Shown piece after piece: positions 1 through 12,131 of a stretch of DNA of 64,000 bases. The notes under the pieces were generated by a model that was given only the letters and a program-made list of their open reading frames with translations, did not search any database and was not told the origin of the DNA. The first letter of the stretch is position 1. Every line of letters begins with the position of its first letter. The stretch covers positions 39,728-103,727 of the forward strand of contig MSXN01000021.1 in assembly GCA_002083555.1 (NCBI GenBank). Reading direction: 5' to 3'. A program made the translations under genes and the position numbers. Source of the DNA: Nitrospira sp. ST-bin5. Its GTDB lineage: Bacteria; Nitrospirota; Nitrospiria; Nitrospirales; Nitrospiraceae.

Positions 1-1307
1 ACGCCGTCGAGGTTGGTCATGAAGCCTTCGTCCACCGACACGGCCCCGCGCTGATCGTATTTCACGCCGAGGCTGTCGAGCAGGCCGTTCTTCACCGGGC
101 CGGTGAAGCCCATAGCGAGCAGAACTAGATCCGCATCCATCTCAAAGTCGCTGTTCGAAACCGGCGTGAACTTGCCGCCTTCGAACTGCACGCGATTCCC
201 GTGCAGCTTGGTGACCTGGCCGTTGTGGCCGGTGAACTTGGTCGTCGAGATGCTCCACTGCCGGTCGCAGCCTTCTTCATGCGCATGCGACGTCCGCAGC
301 TGCATGGGCCAGAGGGGCCAGGGGGTCGAACTCGAGCGGGAGGGAGGCGGTTCCGGCAACAACTCGAACTGATGCACTTCCGCGCAGCCCTGGCGATGCG
401 CCGTGCCGACACAGTCGGACCCAGTATCGCCGCCGCCGATGACGATGACCCGCTTGCTCTTGGCGGTGATGGGTTCATCCGTGACGGCAATGCCCGCCGT
501 CCGCTTGTTCTGCTGAGTGAGATATTCCATGGCGAGGTGCACGCCCTTTAGCTCGCGGCCGGGAATTGGCAGCTCGCGGGCCTGCTCGGCACCCATGGTC
601 AATCCCACGGCATCGAACTGCTTGCGCAGTTGTTCGCCGGTGATGTCTTTCCCGATCGTCACGCCGGTCTTGAATTCGACGCCTTCGGCCTTCATCTGCT
701 CCAGCCGCCGGTCGATGACCCACTTTTCCATTTTGAAATCGGGAATGCCGTATCGCAGCAAACCGCCGATGCGATCGGATTTTTCGAACAGAGTGACGCT
801 ATGGCCGGCGCGCGCGAGTTGCTGCGCGGCGGCTAACCCGGAGGGACCTGACCCGACGATGGCCACGGTCTTACCCGTCTTCACGACCGGCAATACCGGC
901 TCGACATACCCTTCGTTGAAACCCCGGTCGATGATGTTCCACTCCAGCACGCGGATGGAGACCGGATCTTCGTTGATCCCAAGGACGCAGGCGCCTTCGC
1001 AGGGAGCCGGGCAGAGACGGCCGGTGAATTCGGGGAAATTGTTCGTGGTATGCAGCGCCTTGAGCGCATCTTTCCAGCGGCCGCGATAGACGAGATCGTT
1101 CCACTCGGGAATGAGGTTCACCACGGGACAGCCGGTCGTGCCCTGACAAAACGGCACACCGCAATCCATGCAACGGGCGCCCTGGACCTTGAGCTTGTCC
1201 TCGGCGATGGGCTCGTACATTTCCTTCCAATCGAGCACGCGCAGCTCGATCGGTTTCCGCTTGGGGCCCTCGCGGGCATATTTCATGAAACCCTTTGGAT
1301 CGCCCAT
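1..1307 (-). CDS. gltD: Glutamate synthase small (beta) subunit, 3' end cut by window edge
   Basis: This is the NADPH-dependent beta subunit that feeds electrons to GltB, in the cytoplasm, for making glutamate from glutamine and 2-oxoglutarate. About 435 residues are visible; the C-terminus lies beyond position 1. The N-terminal Fe-S region has Cys46, Cys49 and Cys54 (CMDCGVPFC) followed by a second cysteine group (RLCPAPCEGAC). The first dinucleotide fold shows VAIVGSGPSGLAAA and the second shows VIVIGGGDTGSDC. The proline/tryptophan stretch PWPLWPMQ is typical of GltD. The ATG at 1307 lies 13 bases downstream of the gltB stop, so the two are co-transcribed. The frame is intact across the visible part. 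Confidence 0.95.
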   Translation of the reverse strand, partial: MGDPKGFMKYAREGPKRKPIELRVLDWKEMYEPIAEDKLKVQGARCMDCGVPFCQGTTGCPVVNLIPEWNDLVYRGRWKDALKALHTTNNFPEFTGRLCPAPCEGACVLGINEDPVSIRVLEWNIIDRGFNEGYVEPVLPVVKTGKTVAIVGSGPSGLAAAQQLARAGHSVTLFEKSDRIGGLLRYGIPDFKMEKWVIDRRLEQMKAEGVEFKTGVTIGKDITGEQLRKQFDAVGLTMGAEQARELPIPGRELKGVHLAMEYLTQQNKRTAGIAVTDEPITAKSKRVIVIGGGDTGSDCVGTAHRQGCAEVHQFELLPEPPPSRSSSTPWPLWPMQLRTSHAHEEGCDRQWSISTTKFTGHNGQVTKLHGNRVQFEGGKFTPVSNSDFEMDADLVLLAMGFTGPVKNGLLDSLGVKYDQRGAVSVDEGFMTNLDG

Positions 1308-1320
1308 TCCCGTAGTCCTT

Positions 1321-5841
<4,521 letters not shown>

Positions 5842-5969
5842 GGCAATCTCGTGTCGCTAGGAAGAAGGTGATGACTTCGCGGTCAGCGGCCACTCATAAC
5901 ATGCAGAGGCAAGCACGCGATATCGTGTCGTTTTATGGGCAGTCTCTCGCTTGTTCTTTTCTGCACCGC

Positions 5970-5999
5970 ACCTTACTGGATGGGCTCCCGCGCTGTCAA
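5970..5999 (-). promoter_or_regulatory. Possible sigma70 promoter for gltBD
   Basis: Read on the minus strand there is a perfect TTGACA (5999-5994), an 18-base spacer and TAAGGT (5975-5970). The -10 box matches consensus at only three positions. A start near 5963 would leave a leader of about 120 bases before gltB. No good sigma54 site was found here. Confidence 0.3.
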
Positions 6000-6030
6000 G
6001 ATTGTGCAGGCCGATCCGGGCCCGGTTTGC

Positions 6031-6060
6031 TTGACTTTGTTTACTCCACTGCCCTACCAT
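6031..6060 (+). promoter_or_regulatory. Candidate sigma70 promoter giving a leaderless ispB mRNA
   Basis: TTGACT (6031-6036), an 18-base spacer and TACCAT (6055-6060) end only seven bases before the ATG at 6068. No Shine-Dalgarno-like sequence lies between them. Transcription normally begins about seven bases past the -10 box, so the mRNA would start at or next to the start codon. This supports 6068 as the start rather than the in-frame ATG at 6104, but it is inference from spacing. Confidence 0.45.
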
Positions 6061-6067
6061 CCGCGGC

Positions 6068-7072
6068 ATGTCGAACGGCCCCAGTACCTCGACCATTTAC
6101 AGCATGGCAGACGTCTGGGAGGCGTATCGCGCCGAACTCGACGGCGTCGAACATCAGGTCCGCCAGAATCTCGATTCCAGCGTCACCCTCGTCAATACCG
6201 TCGCCGCCCACATCCTCAACAGCGGGGGCAAGCGCGTCCGCCCGCTGCTACTGTTGTTGTCAGCCCGACTCTGCGGCTATACCGGTCACGAGCATTATCA
6301 GCTCGGCAGCCTGATTGAATTTATTCATACGGCCACGCTGCTGCATGACGACGTGGTGGACGAAGCCGACATCCGCCGGGGCCGCCGCACCGCCAGAAAA
6401 GTCTGGGGCAACCAAATCAGCATCCTGGTCGGCGACTACCTCTATTCCAAAGCCATGGCGCAGATCGTGGAGTTTCGCAGCCACGGGATGAATGAGGTCC
6501 TCGCCGAAGCCTGCACCAAAATGGCGGAAGGGGAAGTCCTACAGCTCTATTACAACGGCAATCCCTCAATGCCGGAATCCGATTACATCAAGATCGTCGA
6601 ACACAAGACCGCGGGCCTGATCGCCGCCGCCTGCCGCATGGGCGCCATCCTTGCCGAGGCCTCAGAAGAAAAACAGTCCGCGCTCTTCCGCTTCGGCCAG
6701 TATCTGGGCATCGCCTTCCAGGTCGCCGATGACACGCTCGATTACAATGCCGACGGCGAACGATTAGGGAAGACCCTCGGCCAAGACTTGCGACAGGGCA
6801 AAGCGACGCTGCCCCTGCTCCATCTGCTCGACCATTGCAGCGAACCGGACCGCAGCATGATCAAGGACCGGATGGAAACCCGCACGCTGAGCCGTGAAGA
6901 TCTTGAGCGGATCCTGGGCTTGATGCAGGATGCCGGATCGCTGGCCTACGCGATGGAACGGGCGAAAACCTATATCGCCGCCGCGCAACACGAACTTGAA
7001 GCCTTTGAGGACTCGTCGGCACGCCGGGCTCTGGCCGTCGCCGCTGACTACATGATTACCCGCGATCGGTAA
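6068..7072 (+). CDS. ispB: Polyprenyl diphosphate synthase (IspB type)
   Basis: A trans-isoprenyl diphosphate synthase that elongates farnesyl diphosphate with isopentenyl units to make the long side chain of quinones. It has 334 residues, the usual length. The first aspartate-rich motif is DDVVDEAD near residue 95, preceded by GGKRVRP, and the second is FQVADDTLDY near residue 220. These bind magnesium and substrate. Residues KTAGLIAAACRMGA and the final basic segment also fit the family. Chain length cannot be read from sequence alone; octaprenyl is the usual assignment. The gene is divergent from gltB and stands alone. Its start codon lies directly behind a promoter-like -10 box. Confidence 0.93.
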   Translation: MSNGPSTSTIYSMADVWEAYRAELDGVEHQVRQNLDSSVTLVNTVAAHILNSGGKRVRPLLLLLSARLCGYTGHEHYQLGSLIEFIHTATLLHDDVVDEADIRRGRRTARKVWGNQISILVGDYLYSKAMAQIVEFRSHGMNEVLAEACTKMAEGEVLQLYYNGNPSMPESDYIKIVEHKTAGLIAAACRMGAILAEASEEKQSALFRFGQYLGIAFQVADDTLDYNADGERLGKTLGQDLRQGKATLPLLHLLDHCSEPDRSMIKDRMETRTLSREDLERILGLMQDAGSLAYAMERAKTYIAAAQHELEAFEDSSARRALAVAADYMITRDR

Positions 7073-7205
7073 CCGTTCCTCCCGCTCCCTCTTTTCCCCA
7101 CCATGGTGTCGGCGAGAAGACGGGCACTGAGCCGGACGCCGGGTGGATGCCTTTTCGGTCTCACACATTCACGCCGACCACTTTTCACAGGAGCACGAAA
7201 CCATC

Positions 7206-8528
7206 ATGGCCCAGATCCTCCCCTTTCGCGGTGCGCGCTACGATGCCACCATTGCCGGTGCGGCACGCGATGTCGCCGCGCCTCCCTATGACATCATCGA
7301 CGCAGCCGGCCAGAAAGCCCTCTACGACCGGAACCCGCACAATGTCATTCGCCTGGAACTGGGTATGGACCAGGCCGGAGACGGCCCGACCAACAACCGG
7401 TACACCAGAGCCGGCGCCACACTCTCGCAGTGGATGCAGTCGGGCGCATTGAAACGGGATTCGCAGCCGACAATCTACTACCACACCATCGAGTATGTTC
7501 CGCCGGGATCGGACCCCAAGGGCCCGAGAAAGACGCTGCGCGGCTTCATTGCCACATTCAAGCTGGAAGAGTTCGGCACAGGCGCAATTTACCCGCACGA
7601 GAACACCCGCGCTGCCGCCAAGACCGATCGCTTGAATTTGATGGAGGCCTGCCGCGCGAATTTCAGTCCGATCTGGTCGCTCTATTCCGATCCCCAGGAC
7701 ACCATCCTGTCCGCCTTGGCCCAGGCGGCAAAATCGACTGCGCCCTGCGTGGAATTCCGCGACGATGTCGGATTCGAACAGCGCCTCTGGGCCATCTCCG
7801 ACCCGGCGATCACCCAGAAAGTCGTAGCGACGATGGCCAGCAAGCCCATCTTCATCGCCGACGGCCACCATCGCTACGAAACGGCGTTAAATTATCAAAA
7901 GCTGCGCCGCCAGCAGACCGGCAACCTCCAGGGGCTGCAACCCTACGACACGGTCCTCATGCTCCTCACGCCGATCGAAGATCCGGGACTGACCGTACTG
8001 CCCACGCACCGCGTGACAACGACGCCGTTGCCGTCGTTCGATCAGGTGAAGGCGCTGTTCGCCGACACCTTCGATCTGCAGGAATATCCGTTTACGAACC
8101 AGACCCGAACCGCCGTGCGCGCACAATTCATCGATGCGATGCGGACACAAGGGCGGACGACGCCGATGTTCGGGTTGGCGCTGAAGGGCCGCGATACCTA
8201 TCTGACCCTGGCGCTGAAGGCCGCGCATCGTCCGCCGGCCAGCGCGTCACCCCGCACCAAGCTGGACGTCTCGCTCCTGCAACAACTGGTCGTCGCCAAG
8301 CTCTGTCCGACGCAACAGGAACAGGAAGCGATTCTCTATACGAAGGACGACCACGAAGCCCTGGATTGGGCCGCGAACGGCACCGGGACCGGAGCGTTGC
8401 TCTTGAACGCCACCAAAGTGAGCGAGGTCAAGGACGTGGCCACCGCGGGCGAACGGATGCCGCACAAGTCCACCTATTTCTTCCCGAAGCCGCTGACCGG
8501 GTTAGTCATGAATGTCATGGAGGGATGA
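7206..8528 (+). CDS. DUF1015 family protein
   Basis: A 440-residue soluble protein of the conserved DUF1015 (PF06245, COG4198) family, whose biochemical role I cannot state. Recognisable family features are the N-terminal AQILPFRGARYD, then AAPPYDIID near residue 30, YPHENTRAA near 130 and a central IADGHHRYETAL near 220. I chose the ATG at 7206 because AGGAG lies at 7189-7193, in front of it, and the product then begins with the family's usual N-terminus; an upstream in-frame ATG at 7143 has no such signal. In some other bacteria members sit beside serine-biosynthesis genes. Here serA is 35 kb away, so context gives no help. No signal peptide or membrane segment is visible. Confidence 0.9.
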   Translation: MAQILPFRGARYDATIAGAARDVAAPPYDIIDAAGQKALYDRNPHNVIRLELGMDQAGDGPTNNRYTRAGATLSQWMQSGALKRDSQPTIYYHTIEYVPPGSDPKGPRKTLRGFIATFKLEEFGTGAIYPHENTRAAAKTDRLNLMEACRANFSPIWSLYSDPQDTILSALAQAAKSTAPCVEFRDDVGFEQRLWAISDPAITQKVVATMASKPIFIADGHHRYETALNYQKLRRQQTGNLQGLQPYDTVLMLLTPIEDPGLTVLPTHRVTTTPLPSFDQVKALFADTFDLQEYPFTNQTRTAVRAQFIDAMRTQGRTTPMFGLALKGRDTYLTLALKAAHRPPASASPRTKLDVSLLQQLVVAKLCPTQQEQEAILYTKDDHEALDWAANGTGTGALLLNATKVSEVKDVATAGERMPHKSTYFFPKPLTGLVMNVMEG

Positions 8529-8534
8529 GCGCTC

Positions 8535-8608
8535 GCCATCAGCTATCCGCTCTCAGCTCGGAGAAACTGCACGAGCAGTGCGTTCCTACAGGCTGACGGC
8601 TGACCGCT
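8535..8608. repeat. Inverted heptamer-repeat tract (GCTGANN family)
   Basis: Just after the DUF1015 stop, the right arm reads GCTGACG-GCTGACC-GCT (8592-8608). The left arm (8535-8558), read on the minus strand, gives similar heptamers (GCTGAGA, GCGGATA, GCTGATG). The arms flank a small hairpin (CTGC-ACGA-GCAG). A related tract lies at 10801-10868. Confidence 0.6.
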
Positions 8609-8626
8609 AATTGCGCCTCAAGACCG

Positions 8627-10036
8627 ATGAAAGCCAAACTCCTCATTGTCGACGACGACGCAGATATCGTCACAGTGCTGGAGGATCGGCTGCAAGCCTC
8701 GGGCTACACGACCGTCGTCGCCCGGGACGGACAACAAGCGCTGGACCAAATCGAACAGGAATCTCCCAATCTGATCCTGCTCGATCTCGACCTGCCGAAA
8801 CTGACCGGCATTCAAGTCCTCAAGCGGCTCTCTCAGATCAAACACGTCGAAGACCTGCCCGTCATCGTCATGACCGCGCACGGATCGGTGAACGCCGCCG
8901 TCGAGGCCATGAAAGAAGGGGCCTACGACTTTCTCACCAAGCCGCTCGACAAAGATCATCTCCTCATCGTCATCCGCAAAGCCCTTGAACGGGACTCGCT
9001 CAAACGGCAGGTTGCCTACCTGCGCTCGGAAGTCGACGGCCGCTATGCCAACATCATCGGCGCCAGCCCGACCGTCCGCACGGTCGTCGAAGCCGCGCAA
9101 CGAGCCGCACGCTCCGACGCCAGCGTCCTGCTGCTCGGGGAAAGCGGCACCGGCAAGGAACTCTTCGCCCGCTCCATCCATCAATGGAGCCATCGACACG
9201 CCATGCCGCTGGTGGTGATCAACTGCGTCGCATTGACGGAAACCCTGCTGGAGAATGAACTCTTCGGCCACGAGCGCGGGGCCTTTACCGGCGCCGACCG
9301 GCTGCAGAAGGGCAAGCTGGAAATGGCGGACGGAGGGACCGTCTTTCTCGATGAAATCGGAGACATGCCGCTACCGCTCCAGGCGAAGCTCCTGCGCGTC
9401 TTGCAGGACCGCGAATTCCAGCGCGTGGGCGGCACCCGAACGGTTTCCGTCAATATCCGGATCATTGCCGCGACCAATAAGGACCTGCGGCAAGCGGTCA
9501 AGACCGGGCAATTCCGCGAGGATCTCTACTTCCGCCTCAACGTCATCACCCTCACCCTGCCGCCGTTGAGGGAACGCCGCGGGGACATACCCGCGCTGGC
9601 GCAATTCTTCCTCGAACGGCATGCCCGGGAAGCCAAACGCCCGGCGGCGACGCTCAGCCCCTCATCGATAGAGGCCCTTACCAGGTATCCCTGGCCGGGG
9701 AATATTCGTGAATTGGACAACGTTATTGCGCGGGCGGTCGTGCTCAGCCCGACTGATGCGATTGAACCGGACATGATCGCGTTGCTTCCGGAGGATGCCC
9801 GTCTCTGTAGGGAAGAAGGACCGGAGCTCCCGTACCTCGATCTGCCCTATCACGAGTCGATGGACGCGCACAGCCGCCACATCATTACGCGAGCGATTGA
9901 AAAGGCCGACGGGAATCAGACACGTGCGGCCGAACATCTGCACTTGCAGCGCACCTATCTGGCTCGGTTGATTAAGCAGCAACGTGACCGGCAGGAAGGA
10001 CGATTCGAGCACGGGACAGAATCGCATGAGACCTAA
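8627..10036 (+). CDS. Sigma54-dependent NtrC-family response regulator
   Basis: A cytoplasmic enhancer-binding activator of sigma54 RNA polymerase, 469 residues. The receiver domain (1-120) has acidic residues 9-11 and the phosphoacceptor Asp53 (LLDLDLP). The AAA+ domain (about 140-370) has Walker A GESGTGKE, the sigma54-contact loop GAFTGA, Walker B VFLDEIGD and the arginine-rich sensor region ending WPGNIREL. A Fis-type helix-turn-helix closes the protein (GNQTRAAEHL). The GAFTGA loop shows it can activate sigma54. No histidine kinase is adjacent, so it is an orphan; its targets are unknown. It converges with murU, leaving only six bases between the genes. No clear Shine-Dalgarno precedes the ATG. 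Confidence 0.94.
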   Translation: MKAKLLIVDDDADIVTVLEDRLQASGYTTVVARDGQQALDQIEQESPNLILLDLDLPKLTGIQVLKRLSQIKHVEDLPVIVMTAHGSVNAAVEAMKEGAYDFLTKPLDKDHLLIVIRKALERDSLKRQVAYLRSEVDGRYANIIGASPTVRTVVEAAQRAARSDASVLLLGESGTGKELFARSIHQWSHRHAMPLVVINCVALTETLLENELFGHERGAFTGADRLQKGKLEMADGGTVFLDEIGDMPLPLQAKLLRVLQDREFQRVGGTRTVSVNIRIIAATNKDLRQAVKTGQFREDLYFRLNVITLTLPPLRERRGDIPALAQFFLERHAREAKRPAATLSPSSIEALTRYPWPGNIRELDNVIARAVVLSPTDAIEPDMIALLPEDARLCREEGPELPYLDLPYHESMDAHSRHIITRAIEKADGNQTRAAEHLHLQRTYLARLIKQQRDRQEGRFEHGTESHET

Positions 10037-10042
10037 CGAGCG

Positions 10043-10789
10043 TCAGGCCGGAGGAAGCTTCCGGTCCTCCAGCCGGAGCAAACCGGCTTTCACGTCGCGC
10101 TCGGCCTGCCCATAGCGTTCCGGCGTCCCCACATCGGACCAGTACCCTTTCAGGTCATACCCCAACAGCGGTTCGCCCCGCCCGATCGCGGCCACATAGG
10201 GATCGATGATCGACGACGCCACTTCTCGTGGAATATCCCGCAAGAGCCTGGAGTGCAGAATGTGGATGCCGGCAAACATGCGCGGCCTTGTCGGCATGGC
10301 GGTCTCCGCCAGGCCTTTTCCATTGATCCGGACGATGCGATCGTCCGCTCCCACTTCGACGAGTCCCCATTTCACCGCATCAGGATCCTCCCGCAGCACC
10401 AGCGTCGCCAGAGCCTTACGTTCATGGTGGAACGCGCACAGCGCCGCAAGATCCAGATCAAACAGCGTATCGCCGTTCAGAATCAACACCGCCTCGTTTG
10501 AGAAGTACCGCTCAGCCTGCTTGATCCCCCCGCCCGTCCCCAGGATGATGGGCTCATGCGAATAGAGAAGCCGCAATCCGAACTGCGCGCCACTCCCCAG
10601 GGCCTGCTCGATCATTGGGCCAAGATGATGCAGATTGATGACGACATCGCGGAATCCGTGATGCTTCAGCAGCAGCAAATTCCACACAATGAGCGGGGTG
10701 CCGGCAACCGGAAGCAGGGGTTTGGGGATCGTGTTCGTCAGCGGCCGGAGGCGGGTACCGAAACCCGCCGCGAGAATCATAGCTTTCAT
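10043..10789 (-). CDS. murU: N-acetylmuramate alpha-1-phosphate uridylyltransferase (MurU-like)
   Basis: A nucleotidyltransferase of about 248 residues that in the known pathway makes UDP-MurNAc from MurNAc-1-phosphate and UTP. The nucleotide-binding signature AAGFGTRLRPLT is at the N-terminus with KPLLPVAG just after; LNGDTLFDLDL holds the metal-binding aspartate near residue 100. The C-terminus YWSDVGTPERYGQA is typical of sugar-1-phosphate nucleotidyltransferases. I took the ATG at 10789 because the signature starts right there; an earlier start at 10822 only adds residues without homology. The gene follows amgK on the same strand, and this pair is what makes MurU more likely than an RmlA-type enzyme. 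The function is therefore inferred from family plus neighbour. Confidence 0.85.
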   Translation of the reverse strand: MKAMILAAGFGTRLRPLTNTIPKPLLPVAGTPLIVWNLLLLKHHGFRDVVINLHHLGPMIEQALGSGAQFGLRLLYSHEPIILGTGGGIKQAERYFSNEAVLILNGDTLFDLDLAALCAFHHERKALATLVLREDPDAVKWGLVEVGADDRIVRINGKGLAETAMPTRPRMFAGIHILHSRLLRDIPREVASSIIDPYVAAIGRGEPLLGYDLKGYWSDVGTPERYGQAERDVKAGLLRLEDRKLPPA

Positions 10790-10800
10790 GGTGAACTCAC

Positions 10801-10868
10801 AGCCATCAGCCGACAGCGTCAACCAGACAAGCCCGATACTGACGGCTGATTGCTGACTGCTGACAGCT
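10801..10868. repeat. Inverted heptamer-repeat tract (GCTGANN family), second copy
   Basis: Between amgK and murU the right arm (10838-10865) is four heptamers in a row: ACTGACG, GCTGATT, GCTGACT, GCTGACA. The left arm (10801-10820) read on the minus strand is GCTGTCG-GCTGATG-GCT. It is the same design as the tract at 8535-8608 and is probably transcribed within the amgK-murU message. Confidence 0.65.
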
Positions 10869-10873
10869 TCTCT

Positions 10874-11977
10874 TCACTGAAGTTCAGCCACATACGGCGT
10901 GAGGTGCTTGCGGAGCGGGGCGAGCTCCGGATACCGCTGAAGATTCCGCTTCACATACCCCAAAACGCGCGGGATGTCGGCCAGGAATTTTGGGTTGCCC
11001 TTCACCCGATCGATGTAGACAAACCGTCCGGCGGCTTTCATATTCCGTTGAATGCTGGTGAGATCGAACAAGCGCCGAAAGGCGTCGCGGTTGGTCCAGA
11101 CATGCCGATGCTCAGCCAGCTGATCGAGATAGTAATTCACCAACTGATCCACCAGCGGCTCATTGAGCGCGATATAGGCATCGCGCAAGAGGGAGGCCAG
11201 GTCATAGGTCGCCGGGCCCATCAGGGCGTCCTGAAAGTCGATCACGCCGAGCCGCAATCCGTCGACCATGAGATTGCGCGAATGGTAGTCGCGATGGGTG
11301 AACACCCTGGGCTGCCCGGCCAAATGTTCGGAAATCTTTTCGAACTCCCCGCGGATCGCCGTCCAGTCCTCCGAGCACATCGGCTTACCCTGGCGCGCCA
11401 CGATCCCGTACTCCAGGAAATGATCGAACTCCCACATAAGCAACGGCACATCGAAACTCCGGTGGAACGCCAGACAGCCGGGATCGGCCGGCGAGGTCGC
11501 CTTCACCTGCATCTGAACCAGCACGTTAATAGCTTGTTTGTATCGGGACTCCAGACTCGGCGCATCGGCATCACGCACCGCTTCGGCCAGCGTCAGATCG
11601 CCGAAATCTTCGAGATACAGCAACCCGGCGGCATGGTCATAGTGATGCAGCGTCGGGACCGACACGCCGGCCTTCCCGAGATGCGACAGAATATTCAGAA
11701 AGGGCAACTCGGTAATCTGGTGCATCGCTCCGCTGACCGCTTCTTCCGATTGCTTAAACCCCTCCGGCTCAGCGAGTTGCATGAGTATCACGGAGTGGGG
11801 GGGACCACCGGCCAGGACGGCGCGGAAGTAGCGCCGATTCGACGCATCCCCCGGCAAGGGCTGGAGTTCGCGCAAGACCAGACCGGGACTCAGCCGCGAT
11901 TCAATGGTGCGGGCGACGAGGGCTTGATCAGGAGGTGTGAGAGGCCCCTTCGGTGGAGCCGGGTTCGCAGTAGTCAT
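10874..11977 (-). CDS. amgK: Anomeric N-acetylmuramate/N-acetylglucosamine kinase (AmgK-like)
   Basis: A 367-residue phosphotransferase with an aminoglycoside-phosphotransferase/kinase fold. The catalytic loop is FTHRDYHSRNL near residue 230 and the metal-binding motif is VIDFQDA near 250, followed by GPATYDLASLLRDAY. In the known pathway AmgK phosphorylates MurNAc or GlcNAc at C1, then MurU adds UMP, returning wall sugars to UDP-MurNAc without going through MurA. The murU gene follows 84 bases downstream on the same strand. The start is the ATG at 11977: no alternative start occurs nearby, and a perfect TATAAT lies only nine bases upstream, so translation is probably leaderless. The upstream region is duplicated. 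Confidence 0.87.
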   Translation of the reverse strand: MTTANPAPPKGPLTPPDQALVARTIESRLSPGLVLRELQPLPGDASNRRYFRAVLAGGPPHSVILMQLAEPEGFKQSEEAVSGAMHQITELPFLNILSHLGKAGVSVPTLHHYDHAAGLLYLEDFGDLTLAEAVRDADAPSLESRYKQAINVLVQMQVKATSPADPGCLAFHRSFDVPLLMWEFDHFLEYGIVARQGKPMCSEDWTAIRGEFEKISEHLAGQPRVFTHRDYHSRNLMVDGLRLGVIDFQDALMGPATYDLASLLRDAYIALNEPLVDQLVNYYLDQLAEHRHVWTNRDAFRRLFDLTSIQRNMKAAGRFVYIDRVKGNPKFLADIPRVLGYVKRNLQRYPELAPLRKHLTPYVAELQ

Positions 11978-11986
11978 ACGCGCCGG

Positions 11987-12015
11987 ATTATACCCAGTGG
12001 CCGAAAGGTTGTCAC
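11987..12015 (-). promoter_or_regulatory. Promoter P1 of amgK, near-consensus sigma70, leaderless
   Basis: Minus strand: GTGACA (12015-12010), a 17-base spacer, TATAAT (11992-11987), then nine bases to the ATG of amgK at 11977. Five of six -35 bases and all six -10 bases match consensus. The expected transcription start falls on or within a few bases of the start codon, leaving no room for a ribosome binding site. Confidence 0.75.
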
Positions 12016-12084
12016 GAACACTGCGGGAATTGCTCAGCGAGAGCGGACCATGTATGCGCCATTCGCAGCAGTCAGACGCGCCGG

Positions 12085-12113
12085 ATTATATCGGGTGGTC
12101 CAAAGGTTGTCAC
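12085..12113 (-). promoter_or_regulatory. Promoter P2, duplicate copy upstream of P1
   Basis: Minus strand: GTGACA (12113-12108), 17-base spacer, TATAAT (12090-12085). Both boxes are identical to P1, although the spacer has diverged, which argues that the boxes are under selection. At the position matching the amgK ATG this copy has CTG (12075-12073). A transcript from here would run through P1 into amgK. Confidence 0.65.
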
Positions 12114-12131
12114 GAACACAGCGTGAATTTA

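Noticed and set aside
7430..8596. 388-codon plus-strand frame
   Set aside because: It overlaps the DUF1015 gene in another frame and shows the low-complexity Arg/Gly composition typical of a shadow in GC-rich DNA.
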